A stretch of DNA of 64,000 nt from Papaver somniferum (lineage: Eukaryota; Streptophyta; Magnoliopsida; Ranunculales; Papaveraceae). The notes under the pieces are model-generated. The model worked only from the letters and a program-made list of their open reading frames with translations, did no database searches and was not told the origin of the DNA. The stretch lies in the NCBI RefSeq assembly GCF_003573695.1, contig NW_020621936.1, positions 3,286,001 through 3,350,000 of the forward strand. Direction: 5' to 3'. The position numbers and the translations under genes are program-made. Positions 34,501-43,844 of the stretch are shown here, one piece after another; the first letter of the stretch is position 1, and every line of letters begins with the position of its first letter.

Positions 34501-36686
34501 TATGACTTAGGGTATGACGTAGATATCATGAATCTTTTGCAGCTCTTCATTTTCCTTACCTGTTTTAATTTTTGGATGAACTTTTGGCAGGTATGGATGT
34601 TAACTGTGGTTCATACTTGCAAGAGCACACGAAATCAGCAGTGCAGCAGAAAAATGTTTCAGAAACTGACATAAACAGAGCTCTCTCTAACCTCTTTACA
34701 ACTAGAATGAGATTAGGACTCCTCAACGGCAACCCAACTCAACAGCCTTTCGGGAAATTTGGTCCGAACGATGTCTGCTCGAAAGCACATCAAGGTCTTG
34801 CTCTTGAGGCTGCCCTTGACGGCATTGTCCTTTTAACAAACAAAGCCAAACTACTCCCATTGTCAAAATCTAAAACCAAAACCATTGCTGTCATTGGTCC
34901 AAACGCCAATGTTGCCAAAACACTTCAAGGGAACTATTTCGGACCTCCATGTAAAACCATTACACCTTTTGAAGCATTGAAGGGTTATGTTAGGGATACA
35001 TTTTATCACCCGGGTTGTGGTTCAGTTGCATGTAATTCTTCGGTTTCAATAGACCAAGCAGTGAAATTGGCAAAATCTGTTGACAATGTCATTATGGTTA
35101 TGGGTTTGGATCAAACAGAGGAACAGGAAGAACTTGATCGAATTGATCTCTTACTTCCTGGGCAGCAAAGAGCTCTTATTACAAGTGTTGCAAAAGCTGC
35201 AAAGAGACCGATAGTTTTGGTGATTCTCAGTGGAGGTCCTGTTGATATTGCTTTTGCTAAACGTGATCGAAAGATAGGAAGCATTATATGGGCTGGTTAT
35301 CCTGGTGAAGCAGGTGGAGCTGCATTGGCCCAAATTGTCTTTGGCGACCACAATCCAGGTAAACTTTTCATTTCACAACTGATCCTCATCATCATTTATT
35401 ACATACAAGTGGAGCTTCTTTTGAGTGCCTAGGTTAGGGTTTACGTATACTTCCCATCTGTTGACAAAGTTCTGTCGCATGTACCTTAGTTGTATCATCC
35501 GTCTAAACTGCTACGCCCCAAACCGACAGTATATTGGATCTGCAAAGCAGTTGCGACTATATTTATTAAAGATAAAAGTTTTCTAGAAACCCATTTTAGG
35601 GTCGAGAGGATTATGAAATGTTTGGAGAGGGTGTTCACTATTCCCTATGCATCTAGAAAATAATTGTTAATAAAGATAAAAAAATAATTGTTAATAAAAG
35701 TTTTCTGGAAACTCATCTTGGTCGTAAAAGAAAAAAATTACAACCAAAATGAGTTTCAAGGAAACTTTTATCTTTATTAATATGATTTATGCAAAGGGAT
35801 GACGAGTCTAAGAAGCTGTATTGCACATTTACTAATGTCCTTCAGTCTGTATACTCAAACCTATGAGTTTTGAAGACCTTTAGCTTTGATACTATGTCGA
35901 ATTTATAATAACTTGTATACTCAGCACTTGTCCCATTTGAACGATACAAACTTGTAACAGCCCAACTTTAGGAACTTCTAGCTTCAAATACCATCTCGTC
36001 AATTAGTCTCTTACCAGGAATAGAACCAACCCCTTAAGAGATATACTAATCAATGTAATATGCTTTGAGGCTATAATTTGACCTAGTTATTATTATTTGC
36101 AGGGGGGAGATTACCCATAACTTGGTACCCACAGGAGTTCACCAAAACTCCAATGACAGATATGAGAATGCGAGCAAATCCTGCGACTGGGTATCCAGGA
36201 CGTACTTACATATTCTACAAGGGTAGAAAAGTGTTCAAGTTTGGTCATGGTCTCAGCTACTCAAAATACAGGTACAAATTTGCAAAAGTTGATCAGAACC
36301 AGATCTCTCTGACTCAATTTAGCAACATTCAAGCACTCGTGAACAAAGTGCCATATCTTTCTGTCTCTGATGTTGGAACTGAATACTGTGAGAAGCTTAA
36401 ATTTTCGGCAACTGTTGGAGTTGAAAATTCAGGAGAAATGTCCGGAAAGCATCCTGTTTTGCTTTTCATAAGACAATCCGAGACCCGACATGGAAGTCCA
36501 GTGAAGCAGCTGATAGGGTTCCAAAGCGTGAAACTGGCTGCAGGAGAAAAAGCTGATCTAGAATTCACTTTAAGCCCCTGCGAACACCTTAGTAGAGCAA
36601 ATAATGATGGTTTAATGGTGATGGAAGAAGGTTCTCATTTCCTGGTTGTTGGAGACCAGGAGTACCCAATTTCAATATTGATGTAA
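28541..36686 (+). CDS. GH3 beta-D-xylosidase-like gene 2, six exons
   Basis: Exons: 28541-28942, 29023-29325, 33181-33350, 33431-33528, 34591-35358 and 36103-36686, giving 774 residues, the usual length for plant BXL-type enzymes. Residues 1-24 are a hydrophobic signal peptide. The GH3 N domain has WWSESLHG and [16 protein letters not shown]; the nucleophile loop YITSDCDAV puts the catalytic Asp at about 297. The GH3 C domain has [13 protein letters not shown] (acid/base region) and [10 protein letters not shown], and a fibronectin III-like C-terminus ends the protein. Family members are apoplastic exo-enzymes removing xylose or arabinose from wall xylan or arabinan. Oddities: the intron 1 donor reads CAG|ATAAAT, not GT (acceptor AG intact; retention would shift frame and stop at RPLE), so either a non-canonical site, a lesion or a sequence error. 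Intron 2 (3.86 kb) holds a TIR element with VPS32 exons, and intron 4 is absent from paralogue 1. Confidence 0.87.
30300..31060. repeat. Diverged tandem repeats, 150-187 bp unit
   Basis: Four to five copies of a unit containing TTTACATGCAGTTGATTTTT, TAGTTCATGAATACGCAGTA and a near-palindrome such as AGTACGTATATGGTGTACT, and later GAGTACATATGTGTAATACT. The TTTACATGC phrase recurs near 30456, 30608, 30792 and 30979. The last partial copy runs straight into the VPS32 acceptor (ACGCAG at 31061-31066), so the acceptor lies in repeat sequence. Confidence 0.65.
31067..31580 (+). pseudogene. SNF7/VPS32 (ESCRT-III, CHMP4-like) 3' gene fragment, three exons
   Basis: Exons 31067-31118, 31216-31324 and 31389-31580 have good splice sites (GTAAGT; TTTACAG; GTAACG; CTGCAG). 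They read [56 protein letters not shown] and end [18 protein letters not shown]. This is the C-terminal half of the ESCRT-III filament subunit VPS32, including the acidic helix and MIM-like C-terminus. The N-terminal basic helices needed for membrane binding are absent: the 1 kb upstream is repeat sequence. The exon phase before 31067 does not match the only upstream exon-like piece. It is intron-bearing, so captured as DNA rather than retroposed. Same strand as the GH3 gene. Confidence 0.82.
32641..32820. repeat. Short tandem repeat array, about 38-bp unit
   Basis: Roughly five diverged copies of GTAAGCAGTGTAGCAGATAT followed by GTACTCGAATTT. It lies inside the VPS32-bearing TIR element near its right end. 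Not coding, although stops are few on one frame. Confidence 0.65.
33529..34590 (+). other. Extra intron 4 of GH3 gene 2 (1062 bp), absent from paralogue 1
   Basis: Donor GGCTG|GTAATG, acceptor TTGGCAG|GTATGG. In pseudogene 1 the same coding position (GCTGGTATGGATG, about 15699-15711) is uninterrupted. The bases GGTA are present at both intron edges, as a short target duplication would leave. No TIR or coding remnant is recognised inside; the sequence is AT-rich. Confidence 0.7.
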
Positions 36687-37414
36687 CTCATAGTGAGAAG
36701 AATTTACTATCAAAATTTTAGGCAGCTCTGAGCATCAGATAGTCATTTTTTTTTGCAAGAATGTACTGTGATATTATTGAAATTCAATTAAATCAAAATA
36801 ATATACTACAGTAGTATGTAAGTAAATTTGAATTCAACTTTGTTTCTTCTTGATATTATGGTTTCATAGCTCCCATTCCACTGCATAGGAACAGGCTGCC
36901 CAACACGGTAAAATTGTAATCCCTAACACCATACTTCTTGATATTTGTTTGAATTCATGTTAAGCCCTTGTGAACACCTCAGTAAATCTGATAAAGATGG
37001 TTTAAGTGGAAGACCAGAAGTACCAGACTTCAGCTGTGATTCAAATCATGCGAGGAAGTAGTAACATTGACTTGGAAGTCCTTTCGCAACTTGCCATATA
37101 TTTTTGTAGTTTTTATATATGCCATAACCCATTCAGATCATTTAAATGGTTACTGCATTCCCAACACCATAACTAATCAATTGACCACACCATGTACGTG
37201 AAGACACTCGTAACCGCTGTTTTGTAACACTTGCTTAACATATAATGCACAGGTTCTTTCCACTGCCTCTCTTGCTTCTCTGTGGTCTTTAGGAGAAAGC
37301 AGTTCAATTTATACCTCTTGCAGTCAATTAAAAACATGCCATGACCTCTGCACTAGATTAAGCAAGAACCCACTTTTGTTCCTGAAGTGCATAACTACTG
37401 CAAGCATTATCTGT
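36687..37414. other. Intergenic between GH3 gene 2 and the PPR gene
   Basis: Convergent 3' flanks of the two genes. No poly(A) signal is certain. The only recognisable element is the GH3 relic at 36951-37045. Confidence 0.5.
36951..37045 (+). pseudogene. Relic of a GH3 3' end
   Basis: GAATTCATGTTAAGCCC, GTGAACACCTCAGTAAATCT and GATGGTTTAA, then AGACCAGAAGTACCAGACTT, parallel exon 6 of gene 2 (36560-36672) with an internal deletion of about 40-45 bp. It is a leftover of a third tandem copy or of a partial duplication, about 270 bp downstream of the intact terminus. Confidence 0.65.
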
Positions 37415-39181
37415 TTAGACAAAACTTAACCCTGGTACCTTCCTCAGCACAACTTCCCCCATCTTCCTTCTTATCGTCTCCACATCTTCCCACCGTCCAT
37501 TAGAAGCATAAATATTGGACAAGAGAATATAATCTGCAGACTGATCAGACTCTAGCTTGAACAAATTTTCAATCGCAGCCTCAGCCAATTTGACGTTAGA
37601 ATGCACTCTACAAGCACTTAAGAGTGCCCTCCAAATAATTGGATTTGGTTGGCTCTTCATAGAGCGGATGATTTCATATGCTTCGCTTAGACGACCTGAC
37701 CTGCTAAGGAGGTCTATGATGCATCCATAATGCTCAGCCGTAGGAGAAATCTTATAGGTATTCATCGAGGACTGAAAATAATGCAGCCCTTGGTCAATTA
37801 ATCCAGCATGGCTACAAGCACATAAAACACCCACAAATGTGACACCATCTGGCCTCAAACCAGTACCTAACATTTCTTCGTATAGATCAAGTGCATCTTG
37901 TGCATACCCATGAACAGCAAGACCACAAATCATGGATGTCCAGGTCATTAGATCCCGTTTAGGTGTATAATTAAAAACTTTACGTGCCTCACTGATGCAC
38001 CCACATTTTGAATACATATCAACCAAGGCAGTCCCCAATATTGAATTAAACGTACTGCACTTCTCTTCTATGCATTTGTGAATCTTCTTTCCAACATTCA
38101 GATCTCCCATATGCCGGCAAGCAGTTAATGTGCTAACTAGTGTTGTTTCGTCCGGATCGAGCCCATCCATTTCCAAGTCTTGGAACAAGTCCAAGGCTTC
38201 TCTATAACACCCATTTGATACATAACCTCCTATAAGTGCATTCCAAACCCCAATATCTCTTCTTCTCAAATTATTAAAAACCTGTCTTGCTAAATCCATC
38301 TGCTCGCATTTTCCATAAAGATCTATGAATGCCGTCCAAACATTCAAATTCATCCCAAACTCAGCTATATTATCACCAACATAACCATGAAGCCATCTTC
38401 CTAGCTCGAGCTCCTTCTTTTGAGCGCATGCCAAAATCACACCAATAACAGTCACATCATCGGGTCTAATACCCTCAGTACGCATCAACTCGAACACCCT
38501 CAGTCCCTCATCAGCGAGGCCATTCTGTACATAACCCGAGATCAAAGCATTCCACGTCACAGCATTTGGTTGATACAATTCATCAAACAACTTCCTTGCA
38601 TAACCCAAATTTGCACACGAAGCGTAAAAATGAATCATAGTATTAGCAACAAACAAATGAGATCCATACCCACTCTTTAGTACTAAAACATGAACAGATA
38701 TCCCCGTCTGAAACGCACTCATCTTCGCACACGCTTTAAGTACAAAAGCGTATGTAAAGCTTTCAGGCTCAATAGTTTTTCTAAGCATTTTGATAAATAT
38801 GTGAAGAGCTTTTTGTGGGTTTTGGCTAATCGAAAATCCTCTAATGATGGTATTCCAAGCGAACTGATTAGGATTAGAAGAATGAGTGAATATCTTCATT
38901 GGTAGATCCATGTTGTTATTATTTTTATGGAATTTAATGGCTGAGATTTCTATAAGTTTTCCCATCAAGATTTGATTGTTGCTCAGACCTGAAATTGTGA
39001 TGTGCGCGTGAACTTGATTGAATTGTTTCAGAGATGAACTTTTATTTAGAAGGAGAAGAAGTTGTTGGGGAGTAGAATTGTTGTAAGAGTAATTAGGGTT
39101 TGTTAATGTTCTGAGAAAGGAAGATTGGACGAAAGGGTTTAAAGATTTGAGTTTCATGTAATTTAGAGTTAAAAATTGCAT
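37415..39181 (-). CDS. PLS-class pentatricopeptide repeat protein, intronless
   Basis: 588 codons. An organelle-targeting-like N-terminus rich in S/N/L (about 1-45) is followed by a tandem PPR array from about residue 105 to 480. Each unit follows the pattern seen in [40 protein letters not shown] and [20 protein letters not shown], with 35-36-residue P, L and S variants. A C-terminal E-type region holds [18 protein letters not shown] and [17 protein letters not shown]. Such proteins bind organellar RNA base-specifically and usually guide C-to-U editing or processing. The stop falls right after PGLSFV, so there is no E+ or DYW deaminase domain; an editing role would need a partner. The start at 39181 is the first ATG of the frame; a second Met eight codons later also gives a presequence. 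Confidence 0.9.
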   Translation of the reverse strand: MQFLTLNYMKLKSLNPFVQSSFLRTLTNPNYSYNNSTPQQLLLLLNKSSSLKQFNQVHAHITISGLSNNQILMGKLIEISAIKFHKNNNNMDLPMKIFTHSSNPNQFAWNTIIRGFSISQNPQKALHIFIKMLRKTIEPESFTYAFVLKACAKMSAFQTGISVHVLVLKSGYGSHLFVANTMIHFYASCANLGYARKLFDELYQPNAVTWNALISGYVQNGLADEGLRVFELMRTEGIRPDDVTVIGVILACAQKKELELGRWLHGYVGDNIAEFGMNLNVWTAFIDLYGKCEQMDLARQVFNNLRRRDIGVWNALIGGYVSNGCYREALDLFQDLEMDGLDPDETTLVSTLTACRHMGDLNVGKKIHKCIEEKCSTFNSILGTALVDMYSKCGCISEARKVFNYTPKRDLMTWTSMICGLAVHGYAQDALDLYEEMLGTGLRPDGVTFVGVLCACSHAGLIDQGLHYFQSSMNTYKISPTAEHYGCIIDLLSRSGRLSEAYEIIRSMKSQPNPIIWRALLSACRVHSNVKLAEAAIENLFKLESDQSADYILLSNIYASNGRWEDVETIRRKMGEVVLRKVPGLSFV

Positions 39182-39649
39182 TTGGAGAAAAATAGGTGTT
39201 TGTCTTTCGCGGGGAAATTAAAATCTTATCAGGTTGACCAAGTCGGTCTTTTTTCGACGTGATATACATCGTTAGCGCATTCGTCATGTTTAGCAACTCT
39301 GTATCAAGGTCATCATCGATGTCGTCACTGGCATCGATCTCAAAATTGTCACTACCATCAATATCATCATTGGTCAAAATAACATCAAAAGTCGATCTTG
39401 TATTAGTTTAGATTTTTGTTAAAGGGAAAGCTGAAATGTTTATGGGGAAAGCTGACTTCCGGTCAAATAAAGTTGATTATAGATAAATAGGGCGGAAACA
39501 AACAAGCTTAAGAAAGACCTCGATTATCTTCCATCTTGTTACTTAGAAACAAAATTTTTAATTCTCCTTCGATTAACTTTAGGTCATTCCCGATTGGAAC
39601 GATTTATCTTCCATGATAAACGTTGTAGCTTTATATATGTGTTTGTGGG
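39182..39649. other. Upstream region of the PPR gene
   Basis: AT-rich, non-coding. A minus-strand acidic frame (39377-39093) overlaps the PPR start and has no family resemblance. Ends where the LTR of element C begins. Confidence 0.4.
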
Positions 39650-40380
39650 TGAAAACCGTTTCTGCTGATTTCGGTAATTTCGTGTGAGTGCAAGTGACAA
39701 ACAAATCTAAACCCAAAACAATATACTGCACGGGAGTACTTTTGATTCGAGAGATCAATCTGTACAATCCTGGCCTAAACCAAGAAATGGTCGTTCAAGG
39801 CTTGCTTCGATCACAAAGTGAAGGAGAAGGGTTGGTCTTAGGGAGGGAAGTGAAGAAAGTGTTGAGGCCAGAATAGTTGATTCTGGAAGTGTGGGTGTTT
39901 TGCGACTTGTATCAGAAAATTGAACTGGTGAGCTGAATGGAAAACTACCAGGTGATTTCTGGACGTGGTATTGTACTCCTGACCAAAACTTGTAGTTTGG
40001 TGGAAATAGGTGAAACATATTTATACAAGTCGTAATAAAACGTACCCTGGCCTCGTAAGAAGTGGAAGCGGTTGAGTGGTGGATAAGTGGTAACGGTTAA
40101 CGCCTGGAATTGATGTCTCCATAATGAAGTTGCGTTTCACCACTTATTTCTTGCCATTACTAACCACCTCACTCTTATGACACTTTCTTGTAACGGGCGT
40201 ATTGCACACCGCACGCTATAAACCGCCATACCAATACCCTGATGAGCATCCCCCAGTTTGTGACATGTTTTGATGTCTCGAGTGTTTTCATGAAAAACAT
40301 GTAGCAATTTGCTACGTGTGGGAAGTTAAAATTGAGAGGCTTGCCGTAGGTAAATAGCATATGTGATGCTAGGCTCGTTT

Positions 40381-40570
40381 TGGCTAGTAGTTGTGGCATG
40401 GTGGCATGCCAGTGACCGTGGCATAGCGACCTGCTAGTAGTTGTGGCATGGTGGCATGCCAGTGGCCGTGGCATAGCGATGTGCTAGTAGCCGTGGCATG
40501 GTGGCATGCCAGTGGCCGTGGCATAGCGACGTGCTAGTAACCGTGGCATGATGGTCTGTCAGTAGCCGTG
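40381..40570. repeat. 50-bp tandem repeat in LTR of C
   Basis: About three and a half units of TAGTAGTTGTGGCATGGTGG followed by CATGCCAGTGACCGTGGCAT and AGCGACCTGC, itself made of two related half-units. The right LTR breaks off (element D) in what looks like the first unit of the same array. Confidence 0.8.
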
Positions 40571-40596
40571 GCATGATGGTTTGTCAGTGGCGATGG

Positions 40597-41110
40597 CATG
40601 CGCGTCTGGCATGGGCGTCTGGCATGCGCGTCTGGCATGCGCGTCTGGCAAGCGCGTCTGGCAAGCGCGTCTGGCAAGCGCGTCTGGCATGCGCGTCTGG
40701 CAAGCACGTCTGGCATGCGCATCTGGTAAGCGCGTATGGTAAGCGCGTCTGGCATGCACGTCTGGGAAGCGCGTCTGGCATGCGCGTCTGATAAGCGCGT
40801 CTGGCAAGCGCGTCTGATAAGCGCGTCTGGCAAGCGCGTCTGGCATGCGCGTCTGGTAAGCGCGTCTGGTAAGCGCATCTGACATGGGCGTCTGGCATGC
40901 GCGTCTGGCAAGCGCGTCTGGCATGCGCGTCTGGCAAGCGCGTCTGGCAAGCACGTCTGGCAAGCACGTCTGGCATGCGCATCTGGTAAGCGCGTATGGC
41001 ATGCACGCCTGGCATGCACGTCTGGCATGCGCGTCTGGCAAGCGCGTCTGGCATGCGCGTCTGGCATGCGCGTCTGGTAAGCGCATCTGGCATGCGCGCC
41101 TGGCATGTGC
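40597..41110. repeat. 13-bp GC-rich minisatellite, about 39 copies
   Basis: Unit GCGCGTCTGGCAA with variants ending CAT, TAA or CAC. Because 13 is not a multiple of three and the unit has no stop, all frames stay open, giving spurious R/P/A/C-rich ORFs of 169 to 278 codons on both strands with a 13-residue period. Contrasts sharply with the AT-rich surroundings. CpG-rich, so a likely methylation target. Confidence 0.9.
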
Positions 41111-41233
41111 GGCATGCGCGTGCGGCATGCTGGCATTTTTTGGGAAGCTAGCGCGTTTTTTTTGGGAAGCCAACTTAGCATGGCGACCTTTTTGAGGCCG
41201 TGGCAGGTTTGAAGCGACCTTATTGGTCGACGG

Positions 41234-42774
41234 TGATAGACACATTTTTGTGTCTAATTTGATCTCAATACTATATATTGTTGGCACTCGATTTTGTACT
41301 AATTTTGTTATTTTATGTATTTGTAGGTATTTTTTGGAAATAAATATTTTAAGAAAATTCGGCTCGAAAAGTTGATTTTGGCACCCGGAGGGCACGTGTT
41401 ATTCGGACTCCCGAGTTTGGAAAAGGGGTAACCTAATTACTAAGGGGCACCCCAGGTCACCCCCAAGGCATCTGCTATTCGCACCCCAGTCCAGGATAAG
41501 GGGCACCTTCTTCAACAATTCAAATTCTCAAAATTGGCGGGAAAAATGTTCACACACAGGAGAATTTTCGATCAAAGAAATGAAGTAGTGGTAGGTCGAT
41601 TCAATGGCTGAATTTTGGTATAAAGATGTGATTTAGCCTAAGGAAGATAGTTTGGGTGTCTAATTTGATCGGAATTGGCTGGAAATATCGATTTGATTCT
41701 CGAGCTCAAAACAGAGCTACACGGAGTGAACACGACCTGTACACGGTGTTGTGTGTGTTTTGGTTGTGCATGGAAGTGTTTTGGAGGAGTTGGATGACTT
41801 ATGAGGCATGTATAAGCCTTACTAGAGCGTGCAGGATCCAAGTTTACGTGTGAAATTCTAAATCTGGTAAGAAAATATTCAAAAATAATGTTATTCACTG
41901 CCGAGTAAAGACGAATTATTTGGAGTTATGGCGAGGGATTTCAGCGTGTCTTTGAGTATAAATATGATCTTTAGGTCTACTAGAATGTCTGTCGAGAGTT
42001 TGGGGAGGTTTGGAGGCGAGCAGAGAGGCGCAGGAGGAGTTGCAGAGAAGTTACCTGCTGCTGCTGCTGCCATTAACACGCCTGAAGAACACGAAGAACG
42101 GACTCGCAGCAGCAGTCGTTCTTCAACAGTGAAATCGACTGTCGTATGTGTGTCGTAGTTCTTCAACGACAACAGCACCTCAGCTCTGTCGTTGATTCTG
42201 GACGCCTTCTGTGGGTCGCAGAATCCTGTTTTAGAACATTTACTTATCTTTCTCTTCATTGTAAAACACTTTTGAGCATCAATGAAATATTTTGAGAGGT
42301 TTTTCACCATGATGAGCTAAACCCAACACTGGGACGACGGAGGAGGCCGTGTTTCATCCATGTGGTAATTTAAATTAATTCTTTATTTACTTTTTGCAAC
42401 ATTTTTAATTGAAATAAGATTTTAAATTAATTACTTGTGATTTCATTTGATGGAGTATGCTTAGTCCTAGGAATTTTTGATATTCCATGCTTAAGAAATA
42501 CAAATAATATTTTATAAAATCTATCTTGGCAATAAACTAGAGTTAATATTTGTTTTGTTTTGAACTATAATCGCCTAGAATTAAATTCTGAACCACTTGA
42601 AAATGAAAAATGGCCGAATCTTTAGTCCCAGTAACTCTCTACCATTGTTAATATTTTTTTGTATATAATTTTTATTAAATCTAAAAAAATCTGCTTTCAC
42701 AAGTCTGAAAAGAACCCTATTTTATAACCACTATTACTACAACCACACGAAAATTTTTAAATCATTTTGGCGCC
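41234..42774 (+). repeat. Element B LTR 1
   Basis: 1541 bp, TG...CA, with TATAAATA at 41957-41964. It begins with a hairpin AGACACA-TTTT-TGTGTCT. Related to but clearly diverged from the element A LTR. Confidence 0.92.
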
Positions 42775-43844
42775 GCCGACGCGGACCTGTGCTTAGGTAG
42801 AATTTTTTTAGGTTTATTATTTTTTTTTCCTTTTTACGTTTCTTTTTGTCTTTGATTTGCAGGTTCGAAGTGGAGTACTAAGGACCTTGGAAGGAAAAGC
42901 TTAAAGCGAAAGGAGCGAAAGAGGAATTTTTTTTTTTTGTTTTATATATAGAAAAGAGAGAAAAAAAAAGAGAGATTTTTTTTATATATTTTTTTTTTTA
43001 GGTTATTTTTCTTTTTCTTTTGCACTTTACTTTATTTGGACTTTGGACTGGACTCTTGGACTTTATTATTATTTTTTTTTTAACCCTACGGAAGGGTATT
43101 TTTATTAAAAAAAAAAAAATTATTATATAAACTGTGTGCAGGGAAGGACGACGATTACTATATCGTCTCGGCCCCTCGGGTTCGCACACGGCATAGGAGT
43201 CGTGGCCCGAGTCGACGACAACGGTTCATCGCCCGTCTGGTACGGGAGGTAAGTCCAATCGAAACACCCGCGAATCTCCTGCAAGTGGGTTACTGTCTGC
43301 CTTAAGGTGATAATTGTTTGAGGACGAACCAGACTGTCTTTATTTTCCTAGTAAAGGGCAAGGCCTGGCCTAAACAAGATAAGGGTTCGGATTTCATCAC
43401 CGTTCTCTTCTTGCCCGCCTTAGGAAAACGAAACCGAACGCGAACCTAAGCTTAAAATTTGGAATAGAACGAGACCGATAGGGTAACGAGCTTAATAGGA
43501 AACTCGTTCGAAAAATATTGGTTGCTCTTTAAGCACACTCCAAAGTTCATGATGGTTTCTGTGAGTTGAATGCGTGACTGCGCCGCCTTGTGATAGCGGT
43601 GAGGCCTTGGGTATCAAAGCTCTACTAAGCTTCCCTCGCCTCTATTCAACTTACTTTGACTCAGATTGATTCCAGAGGGGTTTGCTCAAATTGCAACGAA
43701 TTCCCTTTCGAAAGATAGAAGCTGGTCTAGAAACAATCTAAGTGGAGCCATCATGCTTTTTATTTGCTAGAAATCTTTAGGTTTGTTTTGGTGGAGTCGA
43801 GTCGGCCTTGTTTGTGATTGTGTAGAATTCCCTTGCAACTAAGA
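42775..43844 (+). promoter_or_regulatory. PBS and leader of element B, unit 1
   Basis: TGGCGCCGCCGACGCGGACC begins at 42778. As in element A, a short donor/T-tract/TTTGCAG acceptor follows, then a donor GGGAG|GTAAGT at 43249 and an acceptor-like TGTAG at 43821-43825, just before the ORF start ATG at 43845. The same layout is at 48375-49482 in unit 2. Confidence 0.55.

Larger units (their letters stand above)
39650..41233 (-). repeat. Left (3') LTR of element C, outer part; continues at 54032-54583
   Basis: It matches the right LTR up to about 40390, then continues with two minisatellites (40381-40570 and about 40597-41110) to the B insertion point. The LTR resumes after the second TSD copy at 54032 and ends CCACCATCAACA at 54583, giving TG...CA ends on either strand. 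Both pieces together are about 2.1 kb. Confidence 0.78.

Noticed and set aside
39093..39377. Acidic minus-strand frame, D/I/N-rich
   Set aside because: Overlaps the PPR start in another frame and the rest is AT-rich upstream DNA; no homology recognised.
40597..41110. Possible CRISPR-like repeat array
   Set aside because: Units are head-to-tail 13-mers without unique spacers, in a plant retrotransposon LTR. It is a minisatellite.
40534..41395. Long R/P/A/C-rich frames on both strands (169-278 codons)
   Set aside because: They are produced by a 13-bp tandem repeat without stops; the same pattern appears in several frames with a 13-residue period. Not genes.
41891..42310. 139-codon minus-strand frame repeated at 47504-47923 and 53153-53572
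   Set aside because: Lies within each B LTR, antisense, spanning the TATA and R regions; repeated only because the LTR is repeated. No domain.
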